From assembly GCF_003952225.1 (NCBI RefSeq), contig NZ_CP034437.1, forward strand, positions 805,001 through 869,000: DNA of 64,000 bases. The letters are read 5' to 3'. A program made the translations under genes and the position numbers. Below the pieces are notes generated by a model. The model did no database searches. It saw only the letters and a list, made by a program, of their open reading frames with translations, and had not been told where the DNA came from. The stretch comes from Paenibacillus albus. GTDB lineage: Bacteria; Bacillota; Bacilli; Paenibacillales; Paenibacillaceae. The first letter of the stretch is position 1, and every line of letters starts with the position of its first letter. Positions 19,741 through 28,897 of the stretch are shown piece after piece.

Positions 19741-20130
19741 TTGCATATGAAAGCACAGCCACAAATGATTGCAACCGATAAAGCGCCAGCTGCCATCGGT
19801 CCTTACTCCCAAGCGATGAAGCTTGGCAATTTGTTGTTCACATCCGGTCAAATTCCGTTGACGGCGGAAGGCGTGCTCGTAGAGGGCGGCATCGAGGAAC
19901 AGGCGCATCAAGTGTTCCGCAACCTGGAAGCTGTTCTCGCAGAAGCGGGCGCAGTATTCGCAGATGTTGTAAAAGCAACGGTGTTCATTAAAGACATGAA
20001 TCAGTTCGCTGCGCTGAATGGCATCTACGCTTCCTACTTCGGCGATCATAAGCCTGCTCGCTCAACTGTAGAGGTGGCGCGGCTTCCCAAGGACGTCCTT
20101 GTCGAAATTGAGCTTATCGTATCAATATAA
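19741..20130 (+). CDS. ridA: RidA family enamine/imine deaminase (YabJ)
   Basis: 129 residues (127 if ATG 19747 is used). RidA hydrolyses reactive enamine/imine intermediates of PLP enzymes. Signatures: [18 protein letters not shown], the conserved Arg in [15 protein letters not shown] that contacts the substrate carboxylate, and the C-terminal VEIELI. TTG 19741 is 5 nt after GGAGG, ATG 19747 is 11 nt after. Cotranscribed with purR. Confidence 0.94.
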   Translation: MHMKAQPQMIATDKAPAAIGPYSQAMKLGNLLFTSGQIPLTAEGVLVEGGIEEQAHQVFRNLEAVLAEAGAVFADVVKATVFIKDMNQFAALNGIYASYFGDHKPARSTVEVARLPKDVLVEIELIVSI

Positions 20131-20201
20131 GTCGAATCGCCTCGGATAATCTTTTTTCTTTAAAAAAAGTTAAAAACTAATCATTTATTTTCCAAACTTG
20201 T

Positions 20202-20230
20202 GAAGGAATTTGCATTGGAATGTGGAAGTA
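20202..20230 (+). promoter_or_regulatory. Predicted sigma-H promoter of spoVG
   Basis: GAAGGAATT (20202-20210) matches RnAGGAwWW exactly; after 11 nt GTGGAAGTA (20222-20230) matches RnnGAATWW with one mismatch. spoVG is a classic sigma-H gene. Confidence 0.55.
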
Positions 20231-20269
20231 CTACACCAAGTCTTAGATGGATAAAGGTGGTGAACACAG

Positions 20270-20557
20270 ATGCAAATTACCGATGTTAGACTCCGCCGAG
20301 TAAATTCCGAAGGTCGGATGAAGGCAATCGCCTCAATTACCATTGACAATGAATTTGTCGTTCACGATATTCGCGTGATAGACGGAAACAATGGAATGTT
20401 TGTGGCAATGCCAAGCAAGCGTACTCCTGATGGAGAATTCCGCGATATCGCACACCCGATTTCTTCGACGACGCGGGAGAAGATTCAAGCTGCCGTACTC
20501 GCTGAATACGAGCGTGCTGCAACGGAAGAAGAAGTAGTAATTGAAGAAGGCGCGTAA
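20270..20557 (+). CDS. spoVG: SpoVG, RNA-binding global regulator / septation protein
   Basis: 95 residues; the whole length is SpoVG, with [12 protein letters not shown] at the start, [17 protein letters not shown] and [20 protein letters not shown], the conserved core implicated in nucleic-acid binding. In B. subtilis it affects asymmetric division and cortex formation. GGTGGTGA precedes the ATG. A strong terminator follows. Confidence 0.96.
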   Translation: MQITDVRLRRVNSEGRMKAIASITIDNEFVVHDIRVIDGNNGMFVAMPSKRTPDGEFRDIAHPISSTTREKIQAAVLAEYERAATEEEVVIEEGA

Positions 20558-20582
20558 GCAAAAGAGTACTTTGTATAAGCGG

Positions 20583-20611
20583 AGAGAGCCCCTTACAGGG
20601 CTCTCTTTCTT
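20583..20611 (+). terminator. Intrinsic terminator after spoVG
   Basis: AGAGAGCCC / GGGCTCTCT stem, 6-nt loop, TTCTTTT tail. Confidence 0.88.
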
Positions 20612-20668
20612 TTGCCATGTAATACGCTATATTCAGTAGAGCATTTATTGAATTATCTTATATAAAAT

Positions 20669-20740
20669 GGGAGTGTTTAACTCCGGTTGATCGAATAAGT
20701 TGAGGTTAAACAGATAAGGCGAGAGTTTAACTACCGTTAA
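20669..20740 (+). repeat. Imperfect 14-bp direct repeat upstream of glmU
   Basis: GTTTAACTCCGGTT (20675-20688) and GTTTAACTACCGTT (20725-20738) are 50 bp apart, with GGTTAAAC in opposite orientation between them (20704-20711). The arrangement looks like an operator set or a leader structure; no regulator is recognised. Confidence 0.45.
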
Positions 20741-20765
20741 GCTCCCTACTACAGGAGGGATACCC

Positions 20766-22166
20766 TTGAAAGTAATGGCAGTTGTTCTTGCAGCAGGTCA
20801 AGGAAAACGAATGAAATCGAAACTATATAAAGTGCTTCATCCGGTTTGCGGCAAACCGATGGTCGGACATGTGCTTCAGACGGTGAAGGACGCAAACTGC
20901 GAGCGGACGGTTGTCGTGGTCGGCCACGGTGCGGAGACCGTTCAATCCTACTTGGGAGACGGAGCGGAGTTCGTGCTTCAAGCGCAGCAGCTGGGCACAG
21001 GGCATGCGGTGCGTATGGCGGAGCCGCTCATTGGCGAAGAGTCCGGTACGACCGTTATTCTATATGGCGACACGCCTCTTGTTACATCGGAGACGATTCA
21101 ATCGCTGCTTGAGATCCACACGAAGAATGCGGCTGCAGCTACCGTGCTGACAGCAGTTGTGCCGAATCCGCAAGGATTGGGCCGTATTATTCGCGACGAA
21201 GCGGGTAATGTGCTGCGCATTGTGGAGCAGAAGGATTGCACACCGGAGCAGGCGGCAATAACAGAGATCAACACGGGCATGTACTGCTTTGATAATGAGA
21301 AGCTGTTCCAAGCTCTGGCGAAAGTAACGAACCAGAACGCGCAAGGGGAGTACTATCTGACAGATGTAATGGAGATTCTGCGGGAAGCGGGAGAGACTGT
21401 CGGTGCATACTGCACGCCGGACTTCGCAGAGGGTATCGGCGTTAATGACCGCGTTGGCCTTGGTGAAGCGGAAGCGCTGATGCGCGCGCGCATCATTCGG
21501 AAGCATCAAATCAACGGCGTAACGGTGATCGATCCAGCGGCGACATACATTGAGGCAGACGTCGTGATTGGTTCCGATACGGTCATTCACCCAGGTTCCG
21601 TCCTTCGTGGCAGCACTGTAATCGGGGAAGACTGCATCATTGGACCGAATGCGGATCTAACAGATACGAAGGTTGGCAACGCCGTAACCGTGAAGCAATC
21701 GGTAACGACAGAGGCGATCATTGGCGACGAGTGTGCAGTAGGACCGTTCGCGTATTTGCGTCCAGGCGCAAAGCTTGGCAAAGGCGTGAAGATCGGCGAT
21801 TTCGTTGAAATTAAGAACGCTGAGCTCGGCGATGGCACGAAGGTGTCCCATCTGAGCTACGTGGGCGATGCGAAGGTCGGCAGTGACGTTAACATCGGCT
21901 GCGGCGCGATTACCGTCAATTATGACGGCTATAACAAGTCGCTGACAGAGATTGGCGATCGTGCATTCGTGGGAAGCAACGTGAACCTGATCGCCCCTGT
22001 GAAGATCGGCGACGGCGCTTATGTGGTTGCAGGCTCGACGATTACGCAGGACGTGCCGGAGAATGATGTGGCGATCGCGCGCGAGCGCCAGGTGAATAAA
22101 CCGGGGTACGCGGAGAAGCTGCGCGGACGGGCGAAGGCGCGGAAGGAAAGCAAGTCCAAAGGATAA
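20766..22166 (+). CDS. glmU: Bifunctional UDP-GlcNAc pyrophosphorylase / glucosamine-1-P acetyltransferase
   Basis: 466 residues making UDP-GlcNAc for cell-wall synthesis. The N-terminal uridyltransferase domain starts with LAAGQGKRMKSKLYKVLHP (residues 8-26); the C-terminal half from about residue 250 is a left-handed beta-helix of hexapeptide repeats with the acetyltransferase segment NVNIGCGAITVNYDG. TTG 20766 is 6 nt after GGAGGG. The gene prs, normally next, is absent; ctc follows. Confidence 0.96.
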   Translation: MKVMAVVLAAGQGKRMKSKLYKVLHPVCGKPMVGHVLQTVKDANCERTVVVVGHGAETVQSYLGDGAEFVLQAQQLGTGHAVRMAEPLIGEESGTTVILYGDTPLVTSETIQSLLEIHTKNAAAATVLTAVVPNPQGLGRIIRDEAGNVLRIVEQKDCTPEQAAITEINTGMYCFDNEKLFQALAKVTNQNAQGEYYLTDVMEILREAGETVGAYCTPDFAEGIGVNDRVGLGEAEALMRARIIRKHQINGVTVIDPAATYIEADVVIGSDTVIHPGSVLRGSTVIGEDCIIGPNADLTDTKVGNAVTVKQSVTTEAIIGDECAVGPFAYLRPGAKLGKGVKIGDFVEIKNAELGDGTKVSHLSYVGDAKVGSDVNIGCGAITVNYDGYNKSLTEIGDRAFVGSNVNLIAPVKIGDGAYVVAGSTITQDVPENDVAIARERQVNKPGYAEKLRGRAKARKESKSKG

Positions 22167-22195
22167 AGTAAGGGACCTGCGAAGAGAGCTCGTTC

Positions 22196-22221
22196 GTTTA
22201 TTTCAGGGCAGGAATGGGTAT
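22196..22221 (+). promoter_or_regulatory. Predicted sigma-B-type promoter of ctc
   Basis: GTTTAT (22196-22201), 14-nt spacer, GGGTAT (22216-22221), close to GTTTAA-N12/15-GGGTAT. ctc is a classic sigma-B gene in B. subtilis; whether this organism has sigma-B is not visible here. Confidence 0.5.
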
Positions 22222-22257
22222 GAATATATGGAATCTATTTCGCGAGGAGGGTTCCAC

Positions 22258-22911
22258 ATGGCTATACCATTTCGTGCTGAAGAACGGAAGTTATCGACTA
22301 GCGGTCAATTGAGAACGATGAGACAGCAGGGCAGCGTGCCCGGCGTCGTATATGGAACGAAGCTGAGCAAGCCGATTAATGTATCGGTGAATGAGAAGGA
22401 GCTGGCAGCGCTGCTGCGCTCGCATCCCCATTCCCTGCTGGAGCTGGATATTCCAGGCGCAGGCAAGCAGCCGGTTATGTTGAATGAAGTGCAGCGGGAA
22501 CCACTGTCGCGTCATGTCATTCATGTTGATTTTCATCAAGTGAATATGAATGAGACGATCAAGACGCCAGTACGGCTAGAGATTATCGGAGATTCTGTCG
22601 GCGTTCGCGAAGGCGGCATTTTGCAGTCGATGCTACATGAGCTGGAGATTCAATGTTTGCCGGATCGTATTCCTGAGCTCATTGAAGTGAATGTGGCAAA
22701 CCTCGGCATTGGCGAGAACTTGCTGGTCTCGGATATTCAGCTGCCGGCAGGCGTGACGACGAAGCTCGATGCTGATCAGGTGATTGTGACGATTCTGGCA
22801 CCTCAGCTTGAGCTGTCGGCCGAGGAAGCGCAGGACGCGGCCGTGGAGGCTCACGAAGCCGAGCAGCGTTCGCATGAAGCAGAAATGCACGCGGTCAGAT
22901 TCGAAAAATAA
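22258..22911 (+). CDS. ctc: 50S ribosomal protein bL25, Ctc (TL5) form
   Basis: 217 residues: an N-terminal L25 domain that binds 5S rRNA (about 1-95, with GSVPGVVYG) and a C-terminal TL5-type beta domain, then an acidic, His/Glu-rich tail (about 185-217). ATG 22258 follows GAGGAGG at 22244-22250 with 7-nt spacing; upstream in-frame codons lack this. It is a general-stress ribosomal protein in B. subtilis. Confidence 0.94.
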   Translation: MAIPFRAEERKLSTSGQLRTMRQQGSVPGVVYGTKLSKPINVSVNEKELAALLRSHPHSLLELDIPGAGKQPVMLNEVQREPLSRHVIHVDFHQVNMNETIKTPVRLEIIGDSVGVREGGILQSMLHELEIQCLPDRIPELIEVNVANLGIGENLLVSDIQLPAGVTTKLDADQVIVTILAPQLELSAEEAQDAAVEAHEAEQRSHEAEMHAVRFEK

Positions 22912-22916
22912 TGATC

Positions 22917-22955
22917 AAGGGCTGCGAGCAAGAAGCAGCCCTTTTGCTTTTTTTA
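22917..22955 (+). terminator. Intrinsic terminator after ctc
   Basis: AAGGGCTGC / GCAGCCCTT stem with 9-nt loop, then TTGCTTTTTTT. Confidence 0.88.
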
Positions 22956-23065
22956 TTCGGACGTCCGCAGGTAATTGGATAGGCTCTGTAGAAAATAGTG
23001 GGACAGATGGTTTCGCTGCGAGGGCAGCATGAATATGAGTAGTAGAGCAGGAGTGAAGGTTCAGC

Positions 23066-23626
23066 ATGAAATGGATTGTCGGACTCGGCAACCCCGGCAC
23101 CGCCTATCAAGGCACGCGGCATAACGTGGGCTTTATGGTCGTGGATATGCTTGCGAAGCGCTGGGGCATCAATGTATCGCAGAGTAAATGCAAAGGCTTA
23201 ATCGGTGAAGGCAATGTGGGCGGGACGAAGGTCGCGCTTATTAAACCGATGACGTATATGAATTTGTCCGGAGAGACGGTACGGGGCTTTATGGACTATT
23301 TTAAAGCCGATCTCGAGGATGCTATTATTGTATATGATGATATGGATACGGTAACAGGCAAGATCCGTCTTCGTTATCAGGGCAGCGCAGGCGGCCATAA
23401 CGGCATTAAATCTATTATTCAGCATACCGGCACGCAGAACTTCAACCGCATTCGCCTCGGCATCTCACGCCCGCAGCCGGGCATGAGCATATCGGATTAT
23501 GTTCTCTCGAACTTCCCCAAGAGCGAAGGCGACCTGCTGAAAAGCATGGTGGAAGAGTCTTGCGATGCTGCCGAGTTCGCGCTGACGAATACGTTTGAGC
23601 GGACGATGGCCAAATATAACCGTTAA
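23066..23626 (+). CDS. pth: Peptidyl-tRNA hydrolase (SpoVC)
   Basis: 186 residues, recycles peptidyl-tRNAs dropped from ribosomes. Seen: GLGNPGTAYQGTRHNVGFM with the catalytic His (about H22), KPMTYMNLSGE, VYDDMDTVTGKIRLR, and the GSAGGHNGIKS loop. Length is normal. The place between ctc and fin matches B. subtilis spoVC. Confidence 0.96.
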   Translation: MKWIVGLGNPGTAYQGTRHNVGFMVVDMLAKRWGINVSQSKCKGLIGEGNVGGTKVALIKPMTYMNLSGETVRGFMDYFKADLEDAIIVYDDMDTVTGKIRLRYQGSAGGHNGIKSIIQHTGTQNFNRIRLGISRPQPGMSISDYVLSNFPKSEGDLLKSMVEESCDAAEFALTNTFERTMAKYNR

Positions 23627-23767
23627 ATTTCACCGTATGAGGGCATACTGAGGGTAAGATGCATGCCAGGGCAGCGAACTTGGAAGTACGACTGAACAGT
23701 GAGAGAAGCTCACGGATCAGAGAAAGTTCGAGGGCCAGGGTATAACAACTACTCAGGAGGCATAAAT

Positions 23768-23998
23768 ATGGCTGTAAATTACGTTTGCCGGCACTGTAAA
23801 TCGGCCATGGGGTCGATCAACAGCGAACATGTTTCGGAAATCCAGCTCGGTTTCCATTTCTTGACCCCCGAAGAGCGCAGCGATATAATAGCCTATAATC
23901 CAAACGGAGATGTTACGGTTAATGTCGTTTGCGATTACTGTCGCGAGGCAATCGAGAGCAATCCCGAGCTGCTGCTTGTATCGAATCCGCTGCAATAG
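23768..23998 (+). CDS. fin: Anti-sigma-F factor Fin (YabK)
   Basis: 76-residue zinc-binding protein with C7/C10 (CRHC) and C55/C58 (CDYC). Fin antagonises sigma-F to help the switch to sigma-G in the forespore. LTPEERSDIIAYNPNGDV matches the family. ATG 23768 is 7-8 nt after AGGAGG; the longer frame from 23699 has no ribosome-binding site. With Gin at 2.4 kb the window carries both small anti-sigma factors that time sigma-F and sigma-G. Confidence 0.92.
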   Translation: MAVNYVCRHCKSAMGSINSEHVSEIQLGFHFLTPEERSDIIAYNPNGDVTVNVVCDYCREAIESNPELLLVSNPLQ

Positions 23999-24039
23999 CG
24001 GGCGGTCTTGCACGGAAATTAATTTGTATGGACAAAGAG

Positions 24040-24071
24040 AGCCTTGGCGTTTGGCTGAGGCTTCTTTTTTT
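24040..24071 (+). terminator. Intrinsic terminator between fin and mfd
   Basis: AGCCTTGGC pairs with GGCTGAGGCT (two G-T pairs), followed by TCTTTTTTT. Confidence 0.65.
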
Positions 24072-24157
24072 AACTATTCAGAATGAAAAGAGTATACGCC
24101 TATTCATTGCTGTAATGGGATTTGGTCTGTTGTGAAAGAAACGAGGTGCCGCTGAAG

Positions 24158-27100
24158 TTGAAAGCATTACTGGAAGCTTACGCTGCGGATACGGACTTTG
24201 GATCTGTCGTATCCGGGATCAAGAAAGGGATGCAGGAGCAGCTCATTTCGGGGCTCGCTGGCTCATCGAGGCAAGTGATGATCGCGGCGCTGAAGCGGGA
24301 GTTCGATCGCCCGATGCTCGTCGTCACCCATAACATGTTCGCGGCGCAGAAGATCGCAGAGGACTTGGTGGAGTGCTTGTCCGAGGACGAGGTGCTGCTC
24401 TATCCCGCCAATGAGCTAGTCGCTGCAGAAGCAGCTATATCGAGCCCGGAAACGTTGGCTCAGCGGATGGATGTATTGATCCGGCTGTCCCAAGGGTTTC
24501 GCGGGATTGTTGTCGTGCCGTTCTCCGGCGTCCGTCGCTACCTGCCGCTAAGCAGCGTCATGGCTTCCGCGCGGGCGGAGCTGCGTGTCGGCGAGACACT
24601 ATCATTGGAAGCGTTCTTACGGCAAATGGTAGAGCTCGGCTACGAGCGAGTCGATAAGGTTGAAGGCAAAGGGGAAATGAGCGTTAGGGGCGGAATTGTC
24701 GATCTCTTCCCGTTAACCTCTGCACACCCGTACCGAATTGAATGGTTCGACGATGAGATCGACTCCATTCGCACGTTCGACCCGGCTGATCAGCGGTCGA
24801 TTGAGAAGCTGCAGCATTACAGCGTACCGCCGTGTCAGGAGCTGATGGCGGATAAACGCCGCTTCGAGAATGCCGCGGAGCATGCAGCGTCGCTGCTCGA
24901 ACAGCAGCTTGCAAAGATGACCGACCGGACGGCGAAGGACCGGATGCGCTCAGAGATCGGCTCGGAAATCGAGAAGCTGCGAGAGCATCATTATTTTACT
25001 GAAATCTATAAATATATTTCACTGCTCTATCCGGAGCGTCAAACGTTGTTCGATTATATGCCGAAGGACACGCTGCTGATCTATGATGAGCCGACGCGCC
25101 TCGTTGAGACGGGCCGCCAGCTGGAGCGGGATGAAGCGGAGTGGGCAACTCATCTGATGACGCACGGCAAAGCGCTGCCTGCGCTTGCTTTGGCGCGCCC
25201 ATCGGATGATGTATTATTCAATCGTCCGTTCCAAACGTTGTTCTTATCGTTATTTTTACGGCAAATTCCGCATACGCAGCCGCAGAATATTCTAAATGTC
25301 GTCTGCCGCTCGATGCAGAACTTCCACGGGCAGATGAACGTGCTGAAAGCAGAGATGGAGCGCTGGCGCAAAACAGGCGCGACGGTCATTATGCTCGCCG
25401 GCAACGCGGAGCGGATGGATCGGATGCGCCGTGTATTGCATGATTACGGTATCGAACCGCCTACGCTCATTGAGGGCAACCTGCAGAGCGGCTTTGAGCT
25501 GCCTTCGATTCATTTGATCGTCATTACGGAAGGCGAGATGTTCTCGCAGAAGCAGCGTAAAGCCCGCCGCCTCGATAAGAAGATTGACAACGCCGAGCGG
25601 ATTAAGAGTTACACGGAGCTGAAGGTCGGCGATTATGTCGTCCACCAGAACCATGGGATTGGCAAGTATATGGGGATTGGCACGCTTGAAATCGCCGGTA
25701 TCCATAAGGACTATATGCATATTCTGTATGCGGGCGGCGATAAGCTGTCCGTACCTATTGAACAGATAGACCTTATTCAGAAATATGTCGGCTCCGAAGA
25801 GAAAGAGCCGAAGGTGTATAAGCTTGGCGGCAGCGAATGGACACGCGTGAAGAGCAAGGCGCAGTCGTCCGTTAAGGATATTGCTGACGAGCTCATCAAG
25901 CTGTATGCGGAGCGTCAGGCAACGACTGGCTTTGCGTTCGGGCAGGACACGTCGTACCAGCAGGATTTCGAAGCGATGTTCCCGTATGATGAGACGACGG
26001 ATCAGCTGCGTGCGATCAGCGAGATCAAGAAGGATATGCAGATCGCGCGTCCGATGGATCGTCTTCTCTGCGGCGATGTAGGCTACGGCAAAACCGAAGT
26101 AGCGGTGCGGGCAGCATTCAAAGCGGCAATTGAGGGCAAACAGGTGGCAATTCTCGTGCCGACGACGATTCTCGCGCAGCAGCATTATGAGACATTCCGC
26201 GAACGCTTCTCGGGCTTCCCTTTCAACGTCCAGGTGCTAAGCCGATTCCGTTCCAAGAAGGATCAGACCGCAACGATGAAAGGACTAAAGGCAGGTACGG
26301 TCGATGTTGTCATCGGTACGCACCGTCTGCTGTCGCAGGATATTATCTTTAAAGACCTCGGTCTCCTCATTGTTGATGAAGAGCAGCGCTTTGGCGTTTC
26401 GCACAAAGAGAAGCTGAAGCGACTGAAGACGAATGTCGACGTGCTTACGCTGACGGCGACGCCAATTCCGCGGACGCTTCACATGTCGATGCTCGGCGTG
26501 CGTGATCTGTCCGTTATTGAGACGCCGCCGGAGAATCGGTTCCCGGTTCAGACGTATGTCGTGGAGTACAGCCCGTCGCTTGTGCGGGAATCCATCGAGC
26601 GTGAGCTTGCGCGCGGCGGTCAAGTGTACTATCTCTATAACCGTGTGCAGGGCATCCATCAGATTGCGGAGCAAATCAATGCGCTCGTACCGGATGCGCG
26701 TGTAGCGGTCGGTCATGGCCAAATGTCCGAGCAAGAGCTCGAGAAGACGATTCTCGACTTCTTGGACGGGGAGTCTGATGTGCTTGTGAGCACCAGCATC
26801 ATTGAGACAGGCGTCGATATACCAAACGTCAACACGCTAATCGTCCATGATGCGGACAAGATGGGCCTCTCCCAGCTGTATCAGCTGAGGGGTCGTGTTG
26901 GTCGTTCGAACCGGATTGCCTACGCTTATTTCACCTACCAGCGGGATAAAGTACTGACTGAGGTAGCCGAGAAGCGGCTGCAGTCGATCAAGGAATTTAC
27001 GGAGCTTGGCTCCGGATTCAAGATTGCGATGCGAGACTTGTCTATTCGCGGAGCAGGCAATCTGCTCGGTGCGGAGCAGCATGGCTTCATTGCGTCCGTC

Positions 27101-27685
27101 GGCTTCGACTTGTATTCACAAATGCTGGCCGATGAAATCGCGAAGCGCAAAGCCGGCATGGATGGGGAAGTAGAAGCGCCGGTGAAGGAAGTAAATACGG
27201 TTATTGACATGAGCATTGATGCCTACTTGCCGTCTTCCTATATTTACGATAGCATACAGAAGATAGAGATTTATAAGAAAGTCGCCACAGTACGCGCATT
27301 CGAGGAAATTGACGATTTGCGCGAGGAGCTTGTTGACCGCTTCGGCGATTTGCCGCAGGCTGTCGATAATTTGTTATCGGTTGCCCGTCTCAAAGTGTTC
27401 GGTGCTGCATGCGGTATCGAGCAAATTAGCGGAAAAAGTGAGGATGTCACCTTGAAATTCGCTGAGCGGGAGAAGCAGCGGTTCGATAACAAGAAGGTTG
27501 ACATGATTTGCTTGCAGCTAGAGAACAGATTCAAGCGTTCCACCGGCCAAGAGCCTTATCCGCTTATGCAATTAAGAGGAAAAGGATTGAAGGTAGAAGA
27601 GAAGCTTGAGCTGCTGGAACGTTTCTTGACCCACTATAAAGACACCATTCAATCGAAAGGGGAACTACAGAATGCCACGCACTAA
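24158..27685 (+). CDS. mfd: Transcription-repair coupling factor Mfd
   Basis: 1175 residues. Mfd displaces stalled RNA polymerase and recruits UvrA. In order: UvrB-homology module (about 1-340, with [13 protein letters not shown]), RNA-polymerase interaction domain (about 480-550, [15 protein letters not shown]), RecG-like translocase with Walker [11 protein letters not shown] near 638-647 and DEEQRFG near 740, then the C-terminal TRCF domain. TTG 24158, 9 nt after GAGGTG, gives the family N-terminus MKALLEAY; an upstream GTG at 24122 has no ribosome-binding site. The last 14 nt overlap the next gene. Confidence 0.95.
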   Translation: MKALLEAYAADTDFGSVVSGIKKGMQEQLISGLAGSSRQVMIAALKREFDRPMLVVTHNMFAAQKIAEDLVECLSEDEVLLYPANELVAAEAAISSPETLAQRMDVLIRLSQGFRGIVVVPFSGVRRYLPLSSVMASARAELRVGETLSLEAFLRQMVELGYERVDKVEGKGEMSVRGGIVDLFPLTSAHPYRIEWFDDEIDSIRTFDPADQRSIEKLQHYSVPPCQELMADKRRFENAAEHAASLLEQQLAKMTDRTAKDRMRSEIGSEIEKLREHHYFTEIYKYISLLYPERQTLFDYMPKDTLLIYDEPTRLVETGRQLERDEAEWATHLMTHGKALPALALARPSDDVLFNRPFQTLFLSLFLRQIPHTQPQNILNVVCRSMQNFHGQMNVLKAEMERWRKTGATVIMLAGNAERMDRMRRVLHDYGIEPPTLIEGNLQSGFELPSIHLIVITEGEMFSQKQRKARRLDKKIDNAERIKSYTELKVGDYVVHQNHGIGKYMGIGTLEIAGIHKDYMHILYAGGDKLSVPIEQIDLIQKYVGSEEKEPKVYKLGGSEWTRVKSKAQSSVKDIADELIKLYAERQATTGFAFGQDTSYQQDFEAMFPYDETTDQLRAISEIKKDMQIARPMDRLLCGDVGYGKTEVAVRAAFKAAIEGKQVAILVPTTILAQQHYETFRERFSGFPFNVQVLSRFRSKKDQTATMKGLKAGTVDVVIGTHRLLSQDIIFKDLGLLIVDEEQRFGVSHKEKLKRLKTNVDVLTLTATPIPRTLHMSMLGVRDLSVIETPPENRFPVQTYVVEYSPSLVRESIERELARGGQVYYLYNRVQGIHQIAEQINALVPDARVAVGHGQMSEQELEKTILDFLDGESDVLVSTSIIETGVDIPNVNTLIVHDADKMGLSQLYQLRGRVGRSNRIAYAYFTYQRDKVLTEVAEKRLQSIKEFTELGSGFKIAMRDLSIRGAGNLLGAEQHGFIASVGFDLYSQMLADEIAKRKAGMDGEVEAPVKEVNTVIDMSIDAYLPSSYIYDSIQKIEIYKKVATVRAFEEIDDLREELVDRFGDLPQAVDNLLSVARLKVFGAACGIEQISGKSEDVTLKFAEREKQRFDNKKVDMICLQLENRFKRSTGQEPYPLMQLRGKGLKVEEKLELLERFLTHYKDTIQSKGELQNATH

Positions 27686-28787
27686 AAATTGGAGAAAAGC
27701 GACCCTGCTTATCCTTGCAGGCGTTCTCGCCATCACGCTGATGGCGGGCTGCGGCAAGAAGAAGGAGGAGAGCGGCGCCGTACCAGGAGCTGGAGAAGGT
27801 AAAACGATTGCAACCTATACGGACGGTGGTACCGTTACGGACAAGGAATTTAAGCTCTATTCCACGTTCTTTGGCGTCGTACAACCGCAGACGGAGATGT
27901 ATCTAAGCATTCCGCAGCTGCAGGAGCAGTTCTTGCGTGAATATATCGGGTACAAGATTCTGTACAAGAAGCTAGGCGATAAGAAGCAAACCGATGAAGA
28001 GAAGAAGAATGTCGACACGTTCTACACGCAGCTGAAACAATCGGTGGATGCTGACGCGACGACGAAGAAGAAAGTTGATGACGCAGGCTTGAAGGAAAGC
28101 GACATCCGTTATTTCTTCACGATGATTTCGACAATCATGAAGGATCAAGAAAGCAAAATTACGGATGACCAAGTGAAGAAGCAGTATGACGCAACGAAAG
28201 ACGATTATAACGTCGTTACTGTTCGCCACGTTCTGATCAGCACTGTGGATACGACAACAGGTGCGGAGAAGCGTAAAGACGCAGAGGCGCTGAAGATTGC
28301 AAAAGACGTGAAGGCGCAGCTGGATGCAGGCGGCGACTGGACTGCGATTGCGAAGAAGTATTCCGAGGATCCAGGTTCCAAGGACAACGGCGGCTTGTAT
28401 GAGAACCAACCAGCGAAGAGCTGGGTAGCAGAATTTAAAGATGCGGCGAATAAGCAGCCAATCGGCAAAGTCGGCGATCCGGTGAAAACTCAATACGGCT
28501 ACCATGTCATGAAGGTAGAGAAACGTACGCCGACTGCGTTCGACAAGCTGACAGCAGATGATAAGACAGAGATCAAATCGTCGCTGGCATCTACGAATAT
28601 GAATAAATTTATGACGGACGAGCTGCCGAAGCTGATTACGAAGATCGATCTGCCGAAGGCAGAAACGCCGGCTACGGGCTCCGGTACTAATGCTGGCGGC
28701 ACGAACTCGGGCGGCACGACGAATACGAATAAAGATGCAAACACGAACACGAATACAAATGCCGACAAGAAAACAGAAACGAAGTAA
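27672..28787 (+). CDS. PrsA-like peptidyl-prolyl isomerase lipoprotein
   Basis: 371 residues. A lipoprotein signal peptide with lipobox LMAGC (Cys26 or so) anchors it outside the membrane; a SurA/PrsA-type N-lobe follows, then a parvulin domain (about 180-280) with VRHVLIST, YSEDPGSKDNGG and the TQYGYHVMKV strand. The C-terminus is a Thr/Asn/Gly-rich linker (NTNTNT). It overlaps mfd by 14 nt, so it is probably co-translated. It likely folds exported proteins. A second PpiC-type gene lies at 60.9 kb. B. subtilis has spoVT here instead. Confidence 0.88.
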   Translation: MPRTKNWRKATLLILAGVLAITLMAGCGKKKEESGAVPGAGEGKTIATYTDGGTVTDKEFKLYSTFFGVVQPQTEMYLSIPQLQEQFLREYIGYKILYKKLGDKKQTDEEKKNVDTFYTQLKQSVDADATTKKKVDDAGLKESDIRYFFTMISTIMKDQESKITDDQVKKQYDATKDDYNVVTVRHVLISTVDTTTGAEKRKDAEALKIAKDVKAQLDAGGDWTAIAKKYSEDPGSKDNGGLYENQPAKSWVAEFKDAANKQPIGKVGDPVKTQYGYHVMKVEKRTPTAFDKLTADDKTEIKSSLASTNMNKFMTDELPKLITKIDLPKAETPATGSGTNAGGTNSGGTTNTNKDANTNTNTNADKKTETK

Positions 28788-28823
28788 TTAGGAGCAATCC
28801 TTACGGGTGCGGTAACAACAAGA

Positions 28824-28861
28824 CAAGCTCAGCCTAAGCTATGAAGGGCTGGGCTTGTTTT
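28824..28861 (+). terminator. Intrinsic terminator after the foldase gene
   Basis: CAAGCTCAGCC / GGCTGGGCTTG stem (one G-T pair), 12-nt loop, TTTT. Confidence 0.85.
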
Positions 28862-28897
28862 GACTTTATAATCAATCATTTCATAGGAGGTCATAAA

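Noticed and set aside
23627-23767. Possible sigma-F promoter of fin (GGCATACTG near 23642)
   Set aside because: The expected -35 position reads CGTTA/GTTAA, too far from GYWTA.
25292-26185. 297-codon ORF antisense to mfd
   Set aside because: Shadow of mfd codon usage; composition rich in Arg, His, Leu with no domain.
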